A stretch of 44,673 nucleotides of DNA from Spirulina subsalsa FACHB-351 (GCF_026130165.1 NZ_JAIHOM010000037.1:1-44673), one strand, 5' to 3'; counted from the stretch's first letter, positions 7,906 to 17,854 are shown. The notes: a model not told the origin generated them from the sequence alone. Numbers and translations are program-made.

Positions 7906-9192
7906 CTATAGAACCCGAAGAATACTAGCAATATTAATATCTCTCGCCGATTCCCCTTGAATTTCAGCTAAAGCATCACGGAAATTCTGCTCTTGAACAT
8001 CGTGAGTTACAACAACCACCTCAGCGAGATGGTCTTGAAAACCGATTTGTACGATCGATTCTAAACTGACACCATGATGGCCAAAACAGGTTCCGAGATG
8101 TCCAATCACCCCCGGACGATCTCCACAGAGGAAACGGACATAAAAGCGAGTTTCCAGTTCAGAAATGGGGGTGATAGTGCAGTAGTGTTGATGAGAGCAA
8201 CCGAGGAGAGGATTTTTCTGGTCACTAGCCAACAAACTGAAGAGATTGAGTAAATCCGAGACAACAGCGCTCGCTGTAGCCCCTTTCCCCGCACCGGGGC
8301 CGAAGAACATCACTTGTCCGAGGGGTTCTCCTTCCACCAAGATGGCATTATAGACCCCATTGACACTGGCGAGGGGGTGATCTCTTGGGACGAAAGTCGG
8401 TCCAACGCGCACCTGTAGGGAACCGTGGGTATGTTCATCCCGTTGTGCGATCGCCAACAACTTCACCACAAAGCCCAAATCCTCAGCATAAGTGATATCC
8501 GTAACACTCACTTGGCGAATCCCTTCCCGTTCGATATCCTCATAGTGAATCCGGCCCCCAAAGGCCAAAGAGGCCAGAATCGAGATTTTATCCGCCGCAT
8601 CAAATCCATCCACATCCGCCGTCGGGTCCGCCTCCGCATAGCCCAACCGTTGCGCATCGGCCAACACCTCATCAAAATCCGCCCCTTCCGTCTGCATCCG
8701 GGTCAAAATATAGTTCGTTGTGCCGTTAATAATCCCCGTCACGCGCTGAATTTTGTTCGCTCCCAGGGACTGTTTCAGGGGTTGAATGATGGGAATTCCC
8801 CCCCCCACAGACGCTTCCAACAACACATAAACCCCCGCCTCATTAGCCGCCGTGTAGATTTCATCCCCATGACGAGCAATGACAGCTTTATTGGCCGTAA
8901 CAATATGTTTTTTCGCCTCAATCGCCTTTAAAATCAGGGATCTAGCAGGTTCAATCCCTCCAATGAGTTCCACCACCACATCCACCTCCGGATCTGTGAC
9001 AATGGACTCTAAATCCGTGGTGAACAACTCCCGAGGCAAATCAACCGCTCTGGGTTTATCAAGGGACTTAACCCCCACCCGATGAATTGCCATCTGCTTA
9101 ATCAGGGGGTTGCGTCCAGCCGAATCCAGTAAAATCTCGGCCGTTCCCGTGCCAACAGTACCCAGTCCCAATAAGCCAATTTTCAATACCAC
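7906..9192 (-). CDS. hom: Homoserine dehydrogenase
   Basis: The 428-residue enzyme reduces aspartate semialdehyde to homoserine with NAD(P)H, the branch point to threonine and methionine. The Rossmann motif GLLGLGTVGTGTAEIL opens the protein, followed by VELIGGIEPA, VTANKAVIA, GIINGTTNYIL and the catalytic stretch GYAEADPTADVDGFDAADK. The C-terminal ACT domain (about 345-428: RFYVRFLCGDRPGVIGHLG) implies allosteric control, typically by threonine. Length is normal. It begins the minus-strand run hom-tenA-Dabb. Confidence 0.97.
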   Translation of the reverse strand: MVLKIGLLGLGTVGTGTAEILLDSAGRNPLIKQMAIHRVGVKSLDKPRAVDLPRELFTTDLESIVTDPEVDVVVELIGGIEPARSLILKAIEAKKHIVTANKAVIARHGDEIYTAANEAGVYVLLEASVGGGIPIIQPLKQSLGANKIQRVTGIINGTTNYILTRMQTEGADFDEVLADAQRLGYAEADPTADVDGFDAADKISILASLAFGGRIHYEDIEREGIRQVSVTDITYAEDLGFVVKLLAIAQRDEHTHGSLQVRVGPTFVPRDHPLASVNGVYNAILVEGEPLGQVMFFGPGAGKGATASAVVSDLLNLFSLLASDQKNPLLGCSHQHYCTITPISELETRFYVRFLCGDRPGVIGHLGTCFGHHGVSLESIVQIGFQDHLAEVVVVTHDVQEQNFRDALAEIQGESARDINIASILRVL

Positions 9193-10647
<1,455 letters not shown>

Positions 10648-10726
10648 TTGAATCCATTTTTTAATTATCAATTATCAGTTTTCCCCAATTTGACCGTACC
10701 CATTCAAATTAACCTTTTCAATCAAG

Positions 10727-11860
10727 ATGCGGATTGCCTTATTTACAGAAACTTTTTTACCCAAAGTTGATGGCATTGTAACCCGTTTGCGTCATACTGT
10801 TGAACAGTTACAACGCCAAGGGGATCAGGTGCTTGTGGTCTGTCCTGATGGTGGGATGAAAGACTATCACGGGGCCAAAATTTACGGGTTATCGGCGTTT
10901 CCGTTACCGATGTATCCAGAATTAAAAGTCGCTCTCCCTCGACCTTCTATTCGGAAAGCTTTAGATAAATTTCAACCGGATTTAATCCATGTGGTGAACC
11001 CGGCGATTTTAGGATTGGCCGGGATTTATTATGCCAAAATGTTGGATTTGCCTCTGGTGGCTTCTTACCATACCCATCTGCCCCAATATTTGCATCATTA
11101 CGGTTTCGGATCTTTAGAAGGGTTTCTTTGGGAGTTGCTTAAGGCGGCTCATAATCAGGCAGAATTGAACCTTTGCACCTCGACTGCGATGGTGAATGAG
11201 TTAAGTCATCATGGGATTGAGCGAGTGGATTTGTGGCAGAGGGGGGTAGATACAGATATGTTCGTGCCGAGTTTAGCGTCGGCGAAAATGCGCGATCGCC
11301 TTTCCCAAGGCCACCCCGACAGTCCCTTACTCCTCTATGTGGGGCGCGTCTCAGCCGAGAAGGAAATTGAACAAATTAAACCCATTCTGGAAGCCATCCC
11401 CGGTTCCCGTTTAGCCATTGTGGGGGATGGTCCCCACCGAGCCGCTTTAGAACAGCATTTTCAAGGCACTCCCACCCATTTTGTGGGCTATTTACGGGGG
11501 ATGGAGTTAGCGTCAGCCTTTGCCTCGGCCGATGCCTTTGTCTTCCCCTCCCGCACGGAAACCCTCGGTTTGGTGGTGTTGGAAGCAATGGCGGCGGGCT
11601 GTCCAGTGGTGGCGGCTAATTCTGGGGGCATTCCGGATATTGTCACCGATGGGGAAAATGGCTACTTGTTTGATCCCCAAGATCCCCAAGGGGCGATTAA
11701 AGCCACCCAGCGCCTGATTGCGGCATCAGAGGAACGGGAAACCCTGCGGGCGAAGGCGCGTCAAGAGGCGGAACGCTGGGGATGGGCGGCGGCCACTCGT
11801 CAACTCAAAGGCTATTATCAAGACGTTCTGGCCGCTCATAGGCTGCCCAGGGCGGCTTAA
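10727..11860 (+). CDS. sqdX: SQDG synthase, sulfoquinovosyltransferase (GT4)
   Basis: A 377-residue GT-B glycosyltransferase that moves sulfoquinovose from the UDP donor to diacylglycerol on the membrane face. The N-terminal MRIALFTETFLPKVDGIVTR is the hallmark of SqdX/MgtA-like GT4 enzymes. Further motifs are ASYHTHLPQY, VDLWQRGVDTDMF, LLYVGRVSAEKEI and the donor-binding SRTETLGLVVLEAMAAGCPVVAAN (listed in pieces), with the Glu-x7-Glu pair at ETLGLVVLE. Pairing with sqdB makes the assignment firm. Three nt after the stop begins a stem-loop repeat cassette also found after mrp and the DUF928 gene. Confidence 0.95.
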   Translation: MRIALFTETFLPKVDGIVTRLRHTVEQLQRQGDQVLVVCPDGGMKDYHGAKIYGLSAFPLPMYPELKVALPRPSIRKALDKFQPDLIHVVNPAILGLAGIYYAKMLDLPLVASYHTHLPQYLHHYGFGSLEGFLWELLKAAHNQAELNLCTSTAMVNELSHHGIERVDLWQRGVDTDMFVPSLASAKMRDRLSQGHPDSPLLLYVGRVSAEKEIEQIKPILEAIPGSRLAIVGDGPHRAALEQHFQGTPTHFVGYLRGMELASAFASADAFVFPSRTETLGLVVLEAMAAGCPVVAANSGGIPDIVTDGENGYLFDPQDPQGAIKATQRLIAASEERETLRAKARQEAERWGWAAATRQLKGYYQDVLAAHRLPRAA

Positions 11861-11862
11861 TT

Positions 11863-12075
11863 AGGGCTTGCTGAAAAAGCCCAACGCTAGAGGCAAGGGA
11901 ATAGGGAATAGGGAATAGGGAATTGATAATTGATAATTGTTCCCCCTCTCCCCCTCTCCCCTGCTCCCCTGCCCCCCTGCTCCCCTGCTCCCCCTCTCCC
12001 CTGCTCCCCTGCTCCCCTGCCCCCCTGCTCCCCCGCTCCCCGACTCCCGACTCCCGATTCCCGACTCCCAATCCA
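11863..12075 (+). repeat. Stem-loop repeat copy 2 plus compound tandem repeats
   Basis: Positions 11864-11882 form the stem GGGCTT/AAGCCC. Then come GGGAATA x3 (11897-11922), TTGATAA x2 and a half (11923-11939) and a C-rich tract of CTCCCCTG octamers (11940-12040) degenerating to CGACTCC heptamers (to about 12070). This is the inverted counterpart of 222-376, with unit order conserved and copy numbers different. No gene lies in 11861-12200. Confidence 0.9.
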
Positions 12076-12200
12076 ACTCGTCTAGAGGGTGGGGTAGTTC
12101 AATCTCCCTGTATTTTTGCTAATCTGTTAGCAGACTCATCTCGGTCAGGCGATCGCACCCTTCGTCCCCCCTAGATTTTCTCAGGGCTGAAAACAAACTC

Positions 12201-13022
12201 ATGGTTAATCCTGTCAAGCGTAAACGCAAACGGAAAAAGAAAACACTGGCTCAATTGCTATTGCAAACCCTGATCGCCCGTTATCCGATCTTCTTTTGGG
12301 GAAGTTTGTGGGCGATCGCCATGATGCTAACAGTGGGGGCAACAGTAAGTTTGCTGAACCCTGCCATACAACCTGCTAGAGAGCCCTTACCCCTCCCCGC
12401 TAGCTTGACCCCAGAAGGTCGGGAAGACTCCACTCCCACCGAAGACCTCAATGAGCGGGCAAGCGATGCCCCAGAACGCGCCCTCCGTCCCTATGATCCC
12501 AACCCGCCTAAGCGTTCCCTCAACCCCTTGGAGATCCTCCCCTTTTGGTTAGTCAGCCTGATCTCCCTTGGTTGTGCTGCCAGTTCCCTGATCATGACTT
12601 TGGTTTTACGCCATTTTTGTAGTCCTCGTCAGCGTCTCAAACAATTGCCCCCCGCCCGTCCGGTCTATCAACTGCCGCCTGCCCGTTATCCGGAAGTTGA
12701 ACGAAATTTTGACTATCCTCAATATAGTCCCGTCGCTCCTCCTAGAGAGATGCCAAGGGGTGTGACAACTCCTAGAGTCTCTTCACCCCAGTCTAGAAAC
12801 TTCGCTGGGCCCGTATCCCATCAGGTGCCCTCAGTCCCTTATTCTAGAAATGTCAGCCGAACCGTTGAACCCCAGATCACCATTGTTCCCCCGGAAATGG
12901 TGACACCCCTTGACTATCCGGGTCATAACGGCGAAAGCGCTCCAGTTTCGGGCAACTTGGCTGAACAGATGGACTTGCGCCGTCGTTATACCTTATCTTC
13001 CTTGATGGATAACTTGAACTGA
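12201..13022 (+). CDS. Unrecognised two-TM protein with basic N-terminus
   Basis: A 273-residue protein that I cannot place in a family. It opens with a very basic stretch (VKRKRKRKKK at 4-13), then a membrane segment FFWGSLWAIAMMLTVGATVS (about 31-50), a Pro-rich acidic spacer of some 60 residues and a second membrane segment FWLVSLISLGCAASSLIMTL (about 114-133). The C-terminal 140 residues are Pro/Arg/Ser-rich and look disordered, ending in LRRRYTLSSLMDNLN. By the positive-inside rule both tails would be cytoplasmic. It converges on rbsK with a 1-bp gap between stop codons. A regulatory or scaffold role is possible, but nothing shows it. Confidence 0.6.
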   Translation: MVNPVKRKRKRKKKTLAQLLLQTLIARYPIFFWGSLWAIAMMLTVGATVSLLNPAIQPAREPLPLPASLTPEGREDSTPTEDLNERASDAPERALRPYDPNPPKRSLNPLEILPFWLVSLISLGCAASSLIMTLVLRHFCSPRQRLKQLPPARPVYQLPPARYPEVERNFDYPQYSPVAPPREMPRGVTTPRVSSPQSRNFAGPVSHQVPSVPYSRNVSRTVEPQITIVPPEMVTPLDYPGHNGESAPVSGNLAEQMDLRRRYTLSSLMDNLN

Positions 13023-13023
13023 A

Positions 13024-13956
13024 CTATGGCGTTGCAAGCGGCCAACTTTCCAAGGCGCTGAAGAAAGTTTTCCGATCGGGCAGGGAGGGCTGTGCGCCGT
13101 TTTTGGTGACTGATAATGCCCCGGCAACCATGCCCCAGTGTAAGGCTTCTTCTAAGGGCTTCTGGGAAGCTATGCCCGCCGCGAGGGCTCCATTAAAGGC
13201 ATCTCCAGCCGCTACGGTGTCAATGGCGGTGACGGGGTAAGAATTATACCAGACTGTCCCTTGGGAACTGTGCCAGAGGGCGCCCTGTTCTCCTAGTGTA
13301 ATGACTACGTTCTGAACGCCTTTGTCCTGTAGGATTTGGGCGGCTTGTTCGGCGCTGGGGCGGTCTTCCACGGGAAAACCGACTAAATGGCTGGCTTCTA
13401 CTTCGTTGGGGGTCAAAATATCAATGAGGGGATAGAAGGAGTCCGGTAAATTATCGGGGGCGGGGGCGGGGTCTAAAATAACTGTAACTCCGGCTTGGTG
13501 GGCGGCTTGGGCGACGGCGAGGACGACGGGGAAGGGGATGCCTAATTCTAGGAGTAAGACTTGAGTTTCTGGGAGATGCGATCGCACAAATTCCACCTCC
13601 ACCTCATCCACTGCCCCATTAGCCCCGGCCGCACAAGCAATGGTATTCTCTCCCGTTTCACTCACCACAATAGAAGCCACCCCCGAATGGAGTTCCCGAT
13701 GAGTGCGTAGCCCGCTAATATTCACCCCAGACGCTTTTAAGGCCAAAGTTAAAGTCTGACCAAAATCATCATCTCCCACTTGACCGACAAAAAACACAGG
13801 CACCCCCAATTTAGCCACCGCTACCGCTTGATTGGCCCCTTTCCCCCCAAAGGCTGAGAAAAACTCATGACCAATTAAGGTTTCCCCCACACTAGGTAAG
13901 CGTGGCACTTTCACCACTAAATCCATATTGATGCTTCCAAGGGCAAGGACACTCAA
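13024..13956 (-). CDS. rbsK: Ribokinase (PfkB family)
   Basis: From the TTG at 13956 the protein has 310 residues, the normal RbsK length, and starts SVLALGSINMDLVVKVPRLP. It shows the PfkB signatures FGGKGANQAVAVAKLG and DTVAAGDAFNGALAAG, with the catalytic Asp in the second. Ribokinases phosphorylate ribose at O5 in the cytoplasm. An ATG 48 nt upstream (14004) is in frame, but its 16 codons lie in the right end of a degenerate IS605 element that abuts the gene. The TTG itself straddles the inferred element boundary, so the native start may have been altered. No ribose transporter is nearby. It ends 1 bp from the convergent gene. Confidence 0.88.
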   Translation of the reverse strand: MSVLALGSINMDLVVKVPRLPSVGETLIGHEFFSAFGGKGANQAVAVAKLGVPVFFVGQVGDDDFGQTLTLALKASGVNISGLRTHRELHSGVASIVVSETGENTIACAAGANGAVDEVEVEFVRSHLPETQVLLLELGIPFPVVLAVAQAAHQAGVTVILDPAPAPDNLPDSFYPLIDILTPNEVEASHLVGFPVEDRPSAEQAAQILQDKGVQNVVITLGEQGALWHSSQGTVWYNSYPVTAIDTVAAGDAFNGALAAGIASQKPLEEALHWGMVAGALSVTKNGAQPSLPDRKTFFSALESWPLATP

Positions 13957-14414
13957 TGAATTACCCCCCCGTACAGACGGACGGGGTTTCAATAACCCCA
14001 CCATCGTCTGTATGATTAGAGCTTAATCGCTTTACTGTGGCTTGCAAAGAAGATAGATTTAATGACTTATATTCAGGCCAGCATTCTCGAAATGCAGGTA
14101 AGGCATTCTGTTGGGTGAAATAATCGATTGACTGACGATTTTTTCGCCCAACATAATACCGATGAGCCAAGCAAGCATTATAAAGATAGGTGTAGAGACG
14201 ACGAGCCGCCAACAAGGTTTGAAGCTGGGTTGGATGGGGATATAATCGAAATGTCAATCGCCTCGTTGCCATTTTTTGCTTTTCCTAGATGGCTGGGACT
14301 CTACTCCATTATAAAACCAAAGTGGCGGGAGAGATGGGGATGTCAAAGTTCATTTCTGAGGGGGGATTTTCCTCCCACCGTATAGACGAGTGGGGAAACC
14401 AATCCCCCCTCAGA
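13955..14414 (-). mobile_element. Degenerate IS200/IS605 TnpB-only element
   Basis: Read on the minus strand it has a left-end structure (a 14-bp perfect inverted repeat, 14355-14368 with 14401-14414, around a nested CCCAC/GTGGG hairpin), a truncated tnpB start at 14272, and a right-end hairpin CCCGT/ACGGG ending in TTCATT at 13955. The last six bases match the right end of the intact element at 25204. Most of tnpB is missing, so the element is dead. It separates rbsK from the transglutaminase-like gene. Confidence 0.7.
13961..14272 (-). pseudogene. TnpB remnant (N-terminal about 84 residues)
   Basis: The frame begins ATRRLTFRLYPHPTQLQTLL and continues through the usual helix-turn-helix region (LYNACLAHRYY, FRECWPEYKSLNLSSLQATVKRL). 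It then breaks off into 19 residues read from the right-end hairpin. The whole RuvC domain, normally about 250 further residues, has been deleted. It cannot encode a nuclease. Confidence 0.8.
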
Positions 14415-14415
14415 C

Positions 14416-14446
14416 TATTGGTTGTTAATTGTTAATTGTTAATTGA
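14416..14446. repeat. TTAATTG heptamer repeat forming the 3' end of the transglutaminase-like gene
   Basis: About three to four copies of GTTAATT in register. On the minus strand they encode the final residues Q-L-T-I-N-N and the stop. Similar heptamers (AATTATC, TTGATAA) occur at 291, 10660 and 11923. Confidence 0.75.
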
Positions 14447-16131
14447 TCACTATTTCCGGGGGATAACTCCTCCAGAATCGTGAAACAAACGTGATTAATG
14501 GCTAACTCTCCAATAGCGGCTTGTTCCTTGGGAATGGGTAAACCATCTTTACTATAAATCTTTTCAAAGGGAACGCCCTTAGCCATTTCGGCGTGATACC
14601 ATGCTAACCCCATAAAAAAGCGAGTGGGGTAAGGCCCCCCTTCATTAATATCATCGGGATTAGATTCCATGGGCAACCAACCAAATCCCGGTAGATAAAA
14701 CTCCATCCAGACATGGTTAAAATCCGGTTCGAGGGGGACAAAACGCTCTAGAGGTTTAGCGGGACACTTATAACGTCCTACTGTCCGGCAAGCAATGCCA
14801 TTTAACCGCGAAAGTGCCAATAAAACCCCCAAATATTCCCCGCAAGACCCTACCCCTCTCGCTAAGGCCACATCAGGAGTGTCAATGTGAGGTTTAATGC
14901 CATAGGCTAGGCGATCATAAACATAGTTGCGAATGTTATACATTTTGCGCAACAAGTTGGTTTCTTCACCCACCGCATCCCGGGCGGCCCGTTGGATGTT
15001 TTCCTTATCCATGGCTAAATTATCATTATCGACTAAATAACGGGCTTCATAGACTGGGGGCAATTCGGGGACATCTTCCCCATCCGTTGGGTCGAATTGA
15101 TACTTAATCCCCCACACTTCGAGGGTAGCTTTCCAACCGAAAATATAACGCTGGTCTGAGGTGAGATGGTCAAACTTAAACACGGCAATCCGTTGACCGT
15201 CTACTTGCCGTTCCTCAAAGGGTAAACCGACTGGTTCAATTTTGCGCAGTTTTTGCCGTGGGGTTTCTGCGGGGAGGGCGATTTGCCATTCAATTTCTTG
15301 TAGGTCAATGGGGTCAAGGGGGGAGAGTTCTTCCACATAGGACATTTCGACTAAATAACCATTAGAGAGGGCGTAATGATCACCTTCTTGGTAGTGGAAG
15401 TAAAGGGGATGGAGAAAAGTGCGATCGCGATATTGTAACTCGTGGTTGGGTTGAGCATTGGGATTATCCCGCAAATAGGGTTCATTGTGGGAATAGGCCA
15501 CATAGAGCGTTTCCTGCTGGGTTTCCGGGTCTTGATAAAAGGCCAATCCAGTGGGATTCTCAAAAGGAGTTAACACACTAAATTTCACCTCTCCCGTTGC
15601 TCGGTCTAAACAATAGACCGTTTGTTCTAAGTCATCACAGATCCAAAGTTCCTCCCCCCGCACGGTAATATTTTCAATACCAATCCCCGGGGCATAGAAA
15701 CGGGTGATTTCCCGGCGAGTTTCCCGGCTATAAATCAGGATATAGCCTGACTTCTGACAGGTCAGATAAATCGTTGACCCTAAAACCCCAATGCCATCAG
15801 CCGGGTAGTACAAACTAATAAACAGATGGGGGGCTAATTTTTCGTTTAGGGAACAAAAATACACATCTTCATTCCTAGTAAACCAGAGGGTGTCTCCGGA
15901 AATAGCCAACCCAGTCGCCCCGACAAAATCTTGCCAACAGTGGGAATTGAGGATACGAGTGTTGTTCGTGTAGGGATCCACTTCTAATAAATAGCCACTG
16001 GTGGCATCCAGAGCGTACAAGCTGTTACCCCGAAAGGCAATCCCGTAGATTGTCGCCGCCGCAATAGGCCGGATGGTTCGACCATTTAAGGCTTGTTGAG
16101 TTACAAAAGAAGTAGATGAATCAGGAATCAT
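14425..16131 (-). CDS. Transglutaminase-like protein with N-terminal beta-propeller-like region
   Basis: The 568-residue protein has two parts. Residues 1-250 are repeats of about 40-50 residues with patterns such as GIAFRGNSLYALDATSGYLL, GLAISGDTLWFTRN and ITVRGEELWICDDLEQTVYC, as in YVTN/NHL-type propellers. Residues about 390-500 form a transglutaminase-like domain with catalytic Cys in GVGSCGEYLGVLLAL, His in DFNHVWMEFYLPGFGWLPME and a following Asp/Asn (SNPDD). No signal peptide is seen, so it is probably cytoplasmic. The last codons and stop (DQLTINN) are read from a TTAATTG heptamer repeat, so the native C-terminus may have been replaced. Substrate unknown. Confidence 0.75.
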   Translation of the reverse strand: MIPDSSTSFVTQQALNGRTIRPIAAATIYGIAFRGNSLYALDATSGYLLEVDPYTNNTRILNSHCWQDFVGATGLAISGDTLWFTRNEDVYFCSLNEKLAPHLFISLYYPADGIGVLGSTIYLTCQKSGYILIYSRETRREITRFYAPGIGIENITVRGEELWICDDLEQTVYCLDRATGEVKFSVLTPFENPTGLAFYQDPETQQETLYVAYSHNEPYLRDNPNAQPNHELQYRDRTFLHPLYFHYQEGDHYALSNGYLVEMSYVEELSPLDPIDLQEIEWQIALPAETPRQKLRKIEPVGLPFEERQVDGQRIAVFKFDHLTSDQRYIFGWKATLEVWGIKYQFDPTDGEDVPELPPVYEARYLVDNDNLAMDKENIQRAARDAVGEETNLLRKMYNIRNYVYDRLAYGIKPHIDTPDVALARGVGSCGEYLGVLLALSRLNGIACRTVGRYKCPAKPLERFVPLEPDFNHVWMEFYLPGFGWLPMESNPDDINEGGPYPTRFFMGLAWYHAEMAKGVPFEKIYSKDGLPIPKEQAAIGELAINHVCFTILEELSPGNSDQLTINN

Positions 16132-16502
16132 GCTCTGTCTTAGTGAAGATAAAAATGGGAAGATCGGAGTCTTCTTGCTTTCGATCTTGCCCTAAGTCCT
16201 CCAACTTAGCAAAATCCCGATTCTAACAATGCTCGATCTGAACGTTTGACGGTAATTTGACCCCCTTAGTCATCTGGTGAGGGTTTGCTGTCACTGATTC
16301 AAACCTAGACTCAATTGATCAGGGTGATCTCAGAGTATCTTGTAGGGGTTAATCCTGATGGCACTAAGGCAAAAGGCATTTAGATTAAAGATAGGGATGG
16401 GATGTAACTACGGGAAATCGGATTTTTTCCCTTGGCTTGCACTTCAGCCCTCACCCTTTCAAGCTTTTGACTGTCCTCCTGATCCAACACAAAGTTATTA
16501 TC
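16132..16502. other. Divergent intergenic region, transglutaminase-like / DUF928 genes
   Basis: About 370 bp with no supportable gene or repeat. It presumably holds promoters for both flanking genes. A TTG-initiated extension of the DUF928 frame from 16437 is possible but adds an unlikely leader. Confidence 0.45.
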
Positions 16503-17261
16503 ATGCGACTCCTATCTTCCTTCACTAAAACCTTCGCTGTTCTGAGTGGAACTTTTGTTCTATGTGTGTCTTCTAGTTTGGTTTTTGCCCAACCCTTAAT
16601 TTGGCAAGAGTCTAACTATCAACCCCCTTCCGGTATTGGTTCCCCGGGTCGCACTGAACCGGGGGGAACTCGTGGTTGTAATGTGAAACCGCAGTTAACG
16701 CCTTTAGTCCCCACTGTACCCTCTTCCTCTGAAGATGAAGCCATCCGCTTTGGGGTGACAACTCAGGCTAAACCAACGGTTTTAATCCATGTGGCGAGTT
16801 TAGATAATAGTCTCTGTCCTTTAGGGATGATGGAATTGGAAGTGACCAATCAAAAAGGGGAATTAATTTTAGTCCGGGAAATTACGCCCCCCAGTGATTC
16901 GGGAATTCTCCCAGTGGTTTTAGAGACAGGGGAAACGCCTTTAGTGGAAGGGACTAACTATAAATGGACGGTTTATATTTACGATCGCAATAATGAGTTT
17001 TTGGGTGAGACGGGGGCTTGGATTCGCCCTGTTGCGGTTTCTCCTACTCTACGGACAACCTTGCGCAATCCCTCCCTCCATGAGCAAGCGCGGGAGTTTG
17101 CGGCGGCTGGGGTTTGGTATGATGCGATCGCCGCCCTTGCCCAACTCCATCAAGAATCCCCCTCTCCTGAAGTCCAAACCGATTGGCAAACCCTCTTAAA
17201 AGCGGTTCAATTGGACAAACTCGCTCAAGAAAAAGTCTTTCAAAGGGAGAGGAATCTTTGA
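16503..17261 (+). CDS. DUF928-family exported protein
   Basis: 252 residues from the ATG at 16503, where a clean Sec signal peptide begins (MRLLSSFTKTFAVLSGTFVL, then CVSSSLVFAQ with a plausible cut after FA). The mature part opens with the DUF928 hallmark GIGSPGRTEPGGTRGCN and contains LIPLVPT-like and FYIPYT-like positions (here LTPLVPTVP and the strand TKPTVLIHVA). It ends in a helical region EFAAAGVWYDAIAALAQLHQ that resembles one TPR. DUF928 proteins are common in filamentous cyanobacteria, often beside CHAT/TPR proteins, with no known function. A dispersed stem-loop repeat follows the stop directly. Confidence 0.82.
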   Translation: MRLLSSFTKTFAVLSGTFVLCVSSSLVFAQPLIWQESNYQPPSGIGSPGRTEPGGTRGCNVKPQLTPLVPTVPSSSEDEAIRFGVTTQAKPTVLIHVASLDNSLCPLGMMELEVTNQKGELILVREITPPSDSGILPVVLETGETPLVEGTNYKWTVYIYDRNNEFLGETGAWIRPVAVSPTLRTTLRNPSLHEQAREFAAAGVWYDAIAALAQLHQESPSPEVQTDWQTLLKAVQLDKLAQEKVFQRERNL

Positions 17262-17262
17262 C

Positions 17263-17308
17263 TAGGGTCTGCTGAAAAAGCCCAATGCTAGACTCAACAA
17301 GGGAATAG
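17263..17308 (+). repeat. Stem-loop repeat copy 3 (after the DUF928 gene)
   Basis: TAGGGTCTGCTGAAAAAGCC begins 1 nt after the stop TGA and continues CAATGCTAGACTCAACAAGGGAATAGG (given in pieces). It has the same core as copies 1 and 2 but lacks the long tandem-repeat tail. The stem is weaker here because GGGCTT has become GGGTCT. Confidence 0.75.
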
Positions 17309-17312
17309 GCCG

Positions 17313-17512
17313 TCTTGACAAGTTAAGCTTGTGTGCCTTTTGTCAAGTTATTGCTTCGTACCTTCCTTTCCTTTCCTTCGGAACGCTCCGTGAAGGTCAT
17401 GCTACGCGTTCGCGAAGCGTTCCGCAGGAAACGCAATGACATTACTCCCGATTCCCTATGACCCTGTTACCTGTTCCCTTAACTTCTAACTTTGGGTCTT
17501 AACTTGTCAAGA
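17313..17512. mobile_element. MITE-like element with 15-bp terminal inverted repeats
   Basis: TCTTGACAAGTTAAG (17313-17327) is perfectly inverted at 17498-17512, giving a 200-bp unit. Inside is a smaller inverted repeat, GGAACGCT (17380-17387) with AGCGTTCC (17416-17423), around a GCTACGCGTTCGCGAAGCG-type palindrome common in cyanobacteria. No open frame is present. The right terminal repeat overlaps the stop codon of the next gene (17507-17509). I see no clear target-site duplication. Confidence 0.6.
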
Positions 17513-17854
17513 TTGACCATTCCCTGAACGGCAAACCCGCTCACCAGAGGCATTGGTAATCCGAAACACATCAAATTGACCACCTTCAAATTCCCCCACG
17601 ACGGTGAGGCGATCGCCCACATTCACATGATCCTCAGTGAAATCACCGCATACATCCCAGGTATCGGTGGTAATGCGGCGATTCCCCACCTGTAAACGAA
17701 AACCATCTTCCCAAACCCGCTCCACAACCCCGGTAAAGGTGCGATTGTTGGCATGGGCAGCGGAAAAATGGTTAATCGTGGTCATGGAGAGGGCGGTTGC
17801 GCCTAATAATCCGGTGGTGATGGCGGTGATGGGGGATAAGGATAATTTAATCAT
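17507..17854 (-). CDS. Small exported OB-fold-like protein
   Basis: A 115-residue protein with an N-terminal signal (IKLSLSPITAITTGLLGATA, then LSMTTINHFSAAHA, probable cut after AHA). The mature 80 residues are all beta: TFTGVVERVWEDGFRLQVGN, TDTWDVCGD, NVGDRLTVVGEFEGGQFDVF. This pattern resembles small periplasmic OB-fold proteins that sit alone and bind ligands unknown. Two Cys (CGDF and RVCRS) could form a disulphide. The stop codon lies inside the terminal inverted repeat of a MITE-like element, so the final residues may derive from it. Confidence 0.65.
   Translation of the reverse strand: MIKLSLSPITAITTGLLGATALSMTTINHFSAAHANNRTFTGVVERVWEDGFRLQVGNRRITTDTWDVCGDFTEDHVNVGDRLTVVGEFEGGQFDVFRITNASGERVCRSGNGQS

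Noticed and set aside
11805-12174. Proline- and glycine-rich open frames over the C-rich block after sqdX
   Set aside because: Open only because the octamer repeats lack stops; same artefact as at the left edge.
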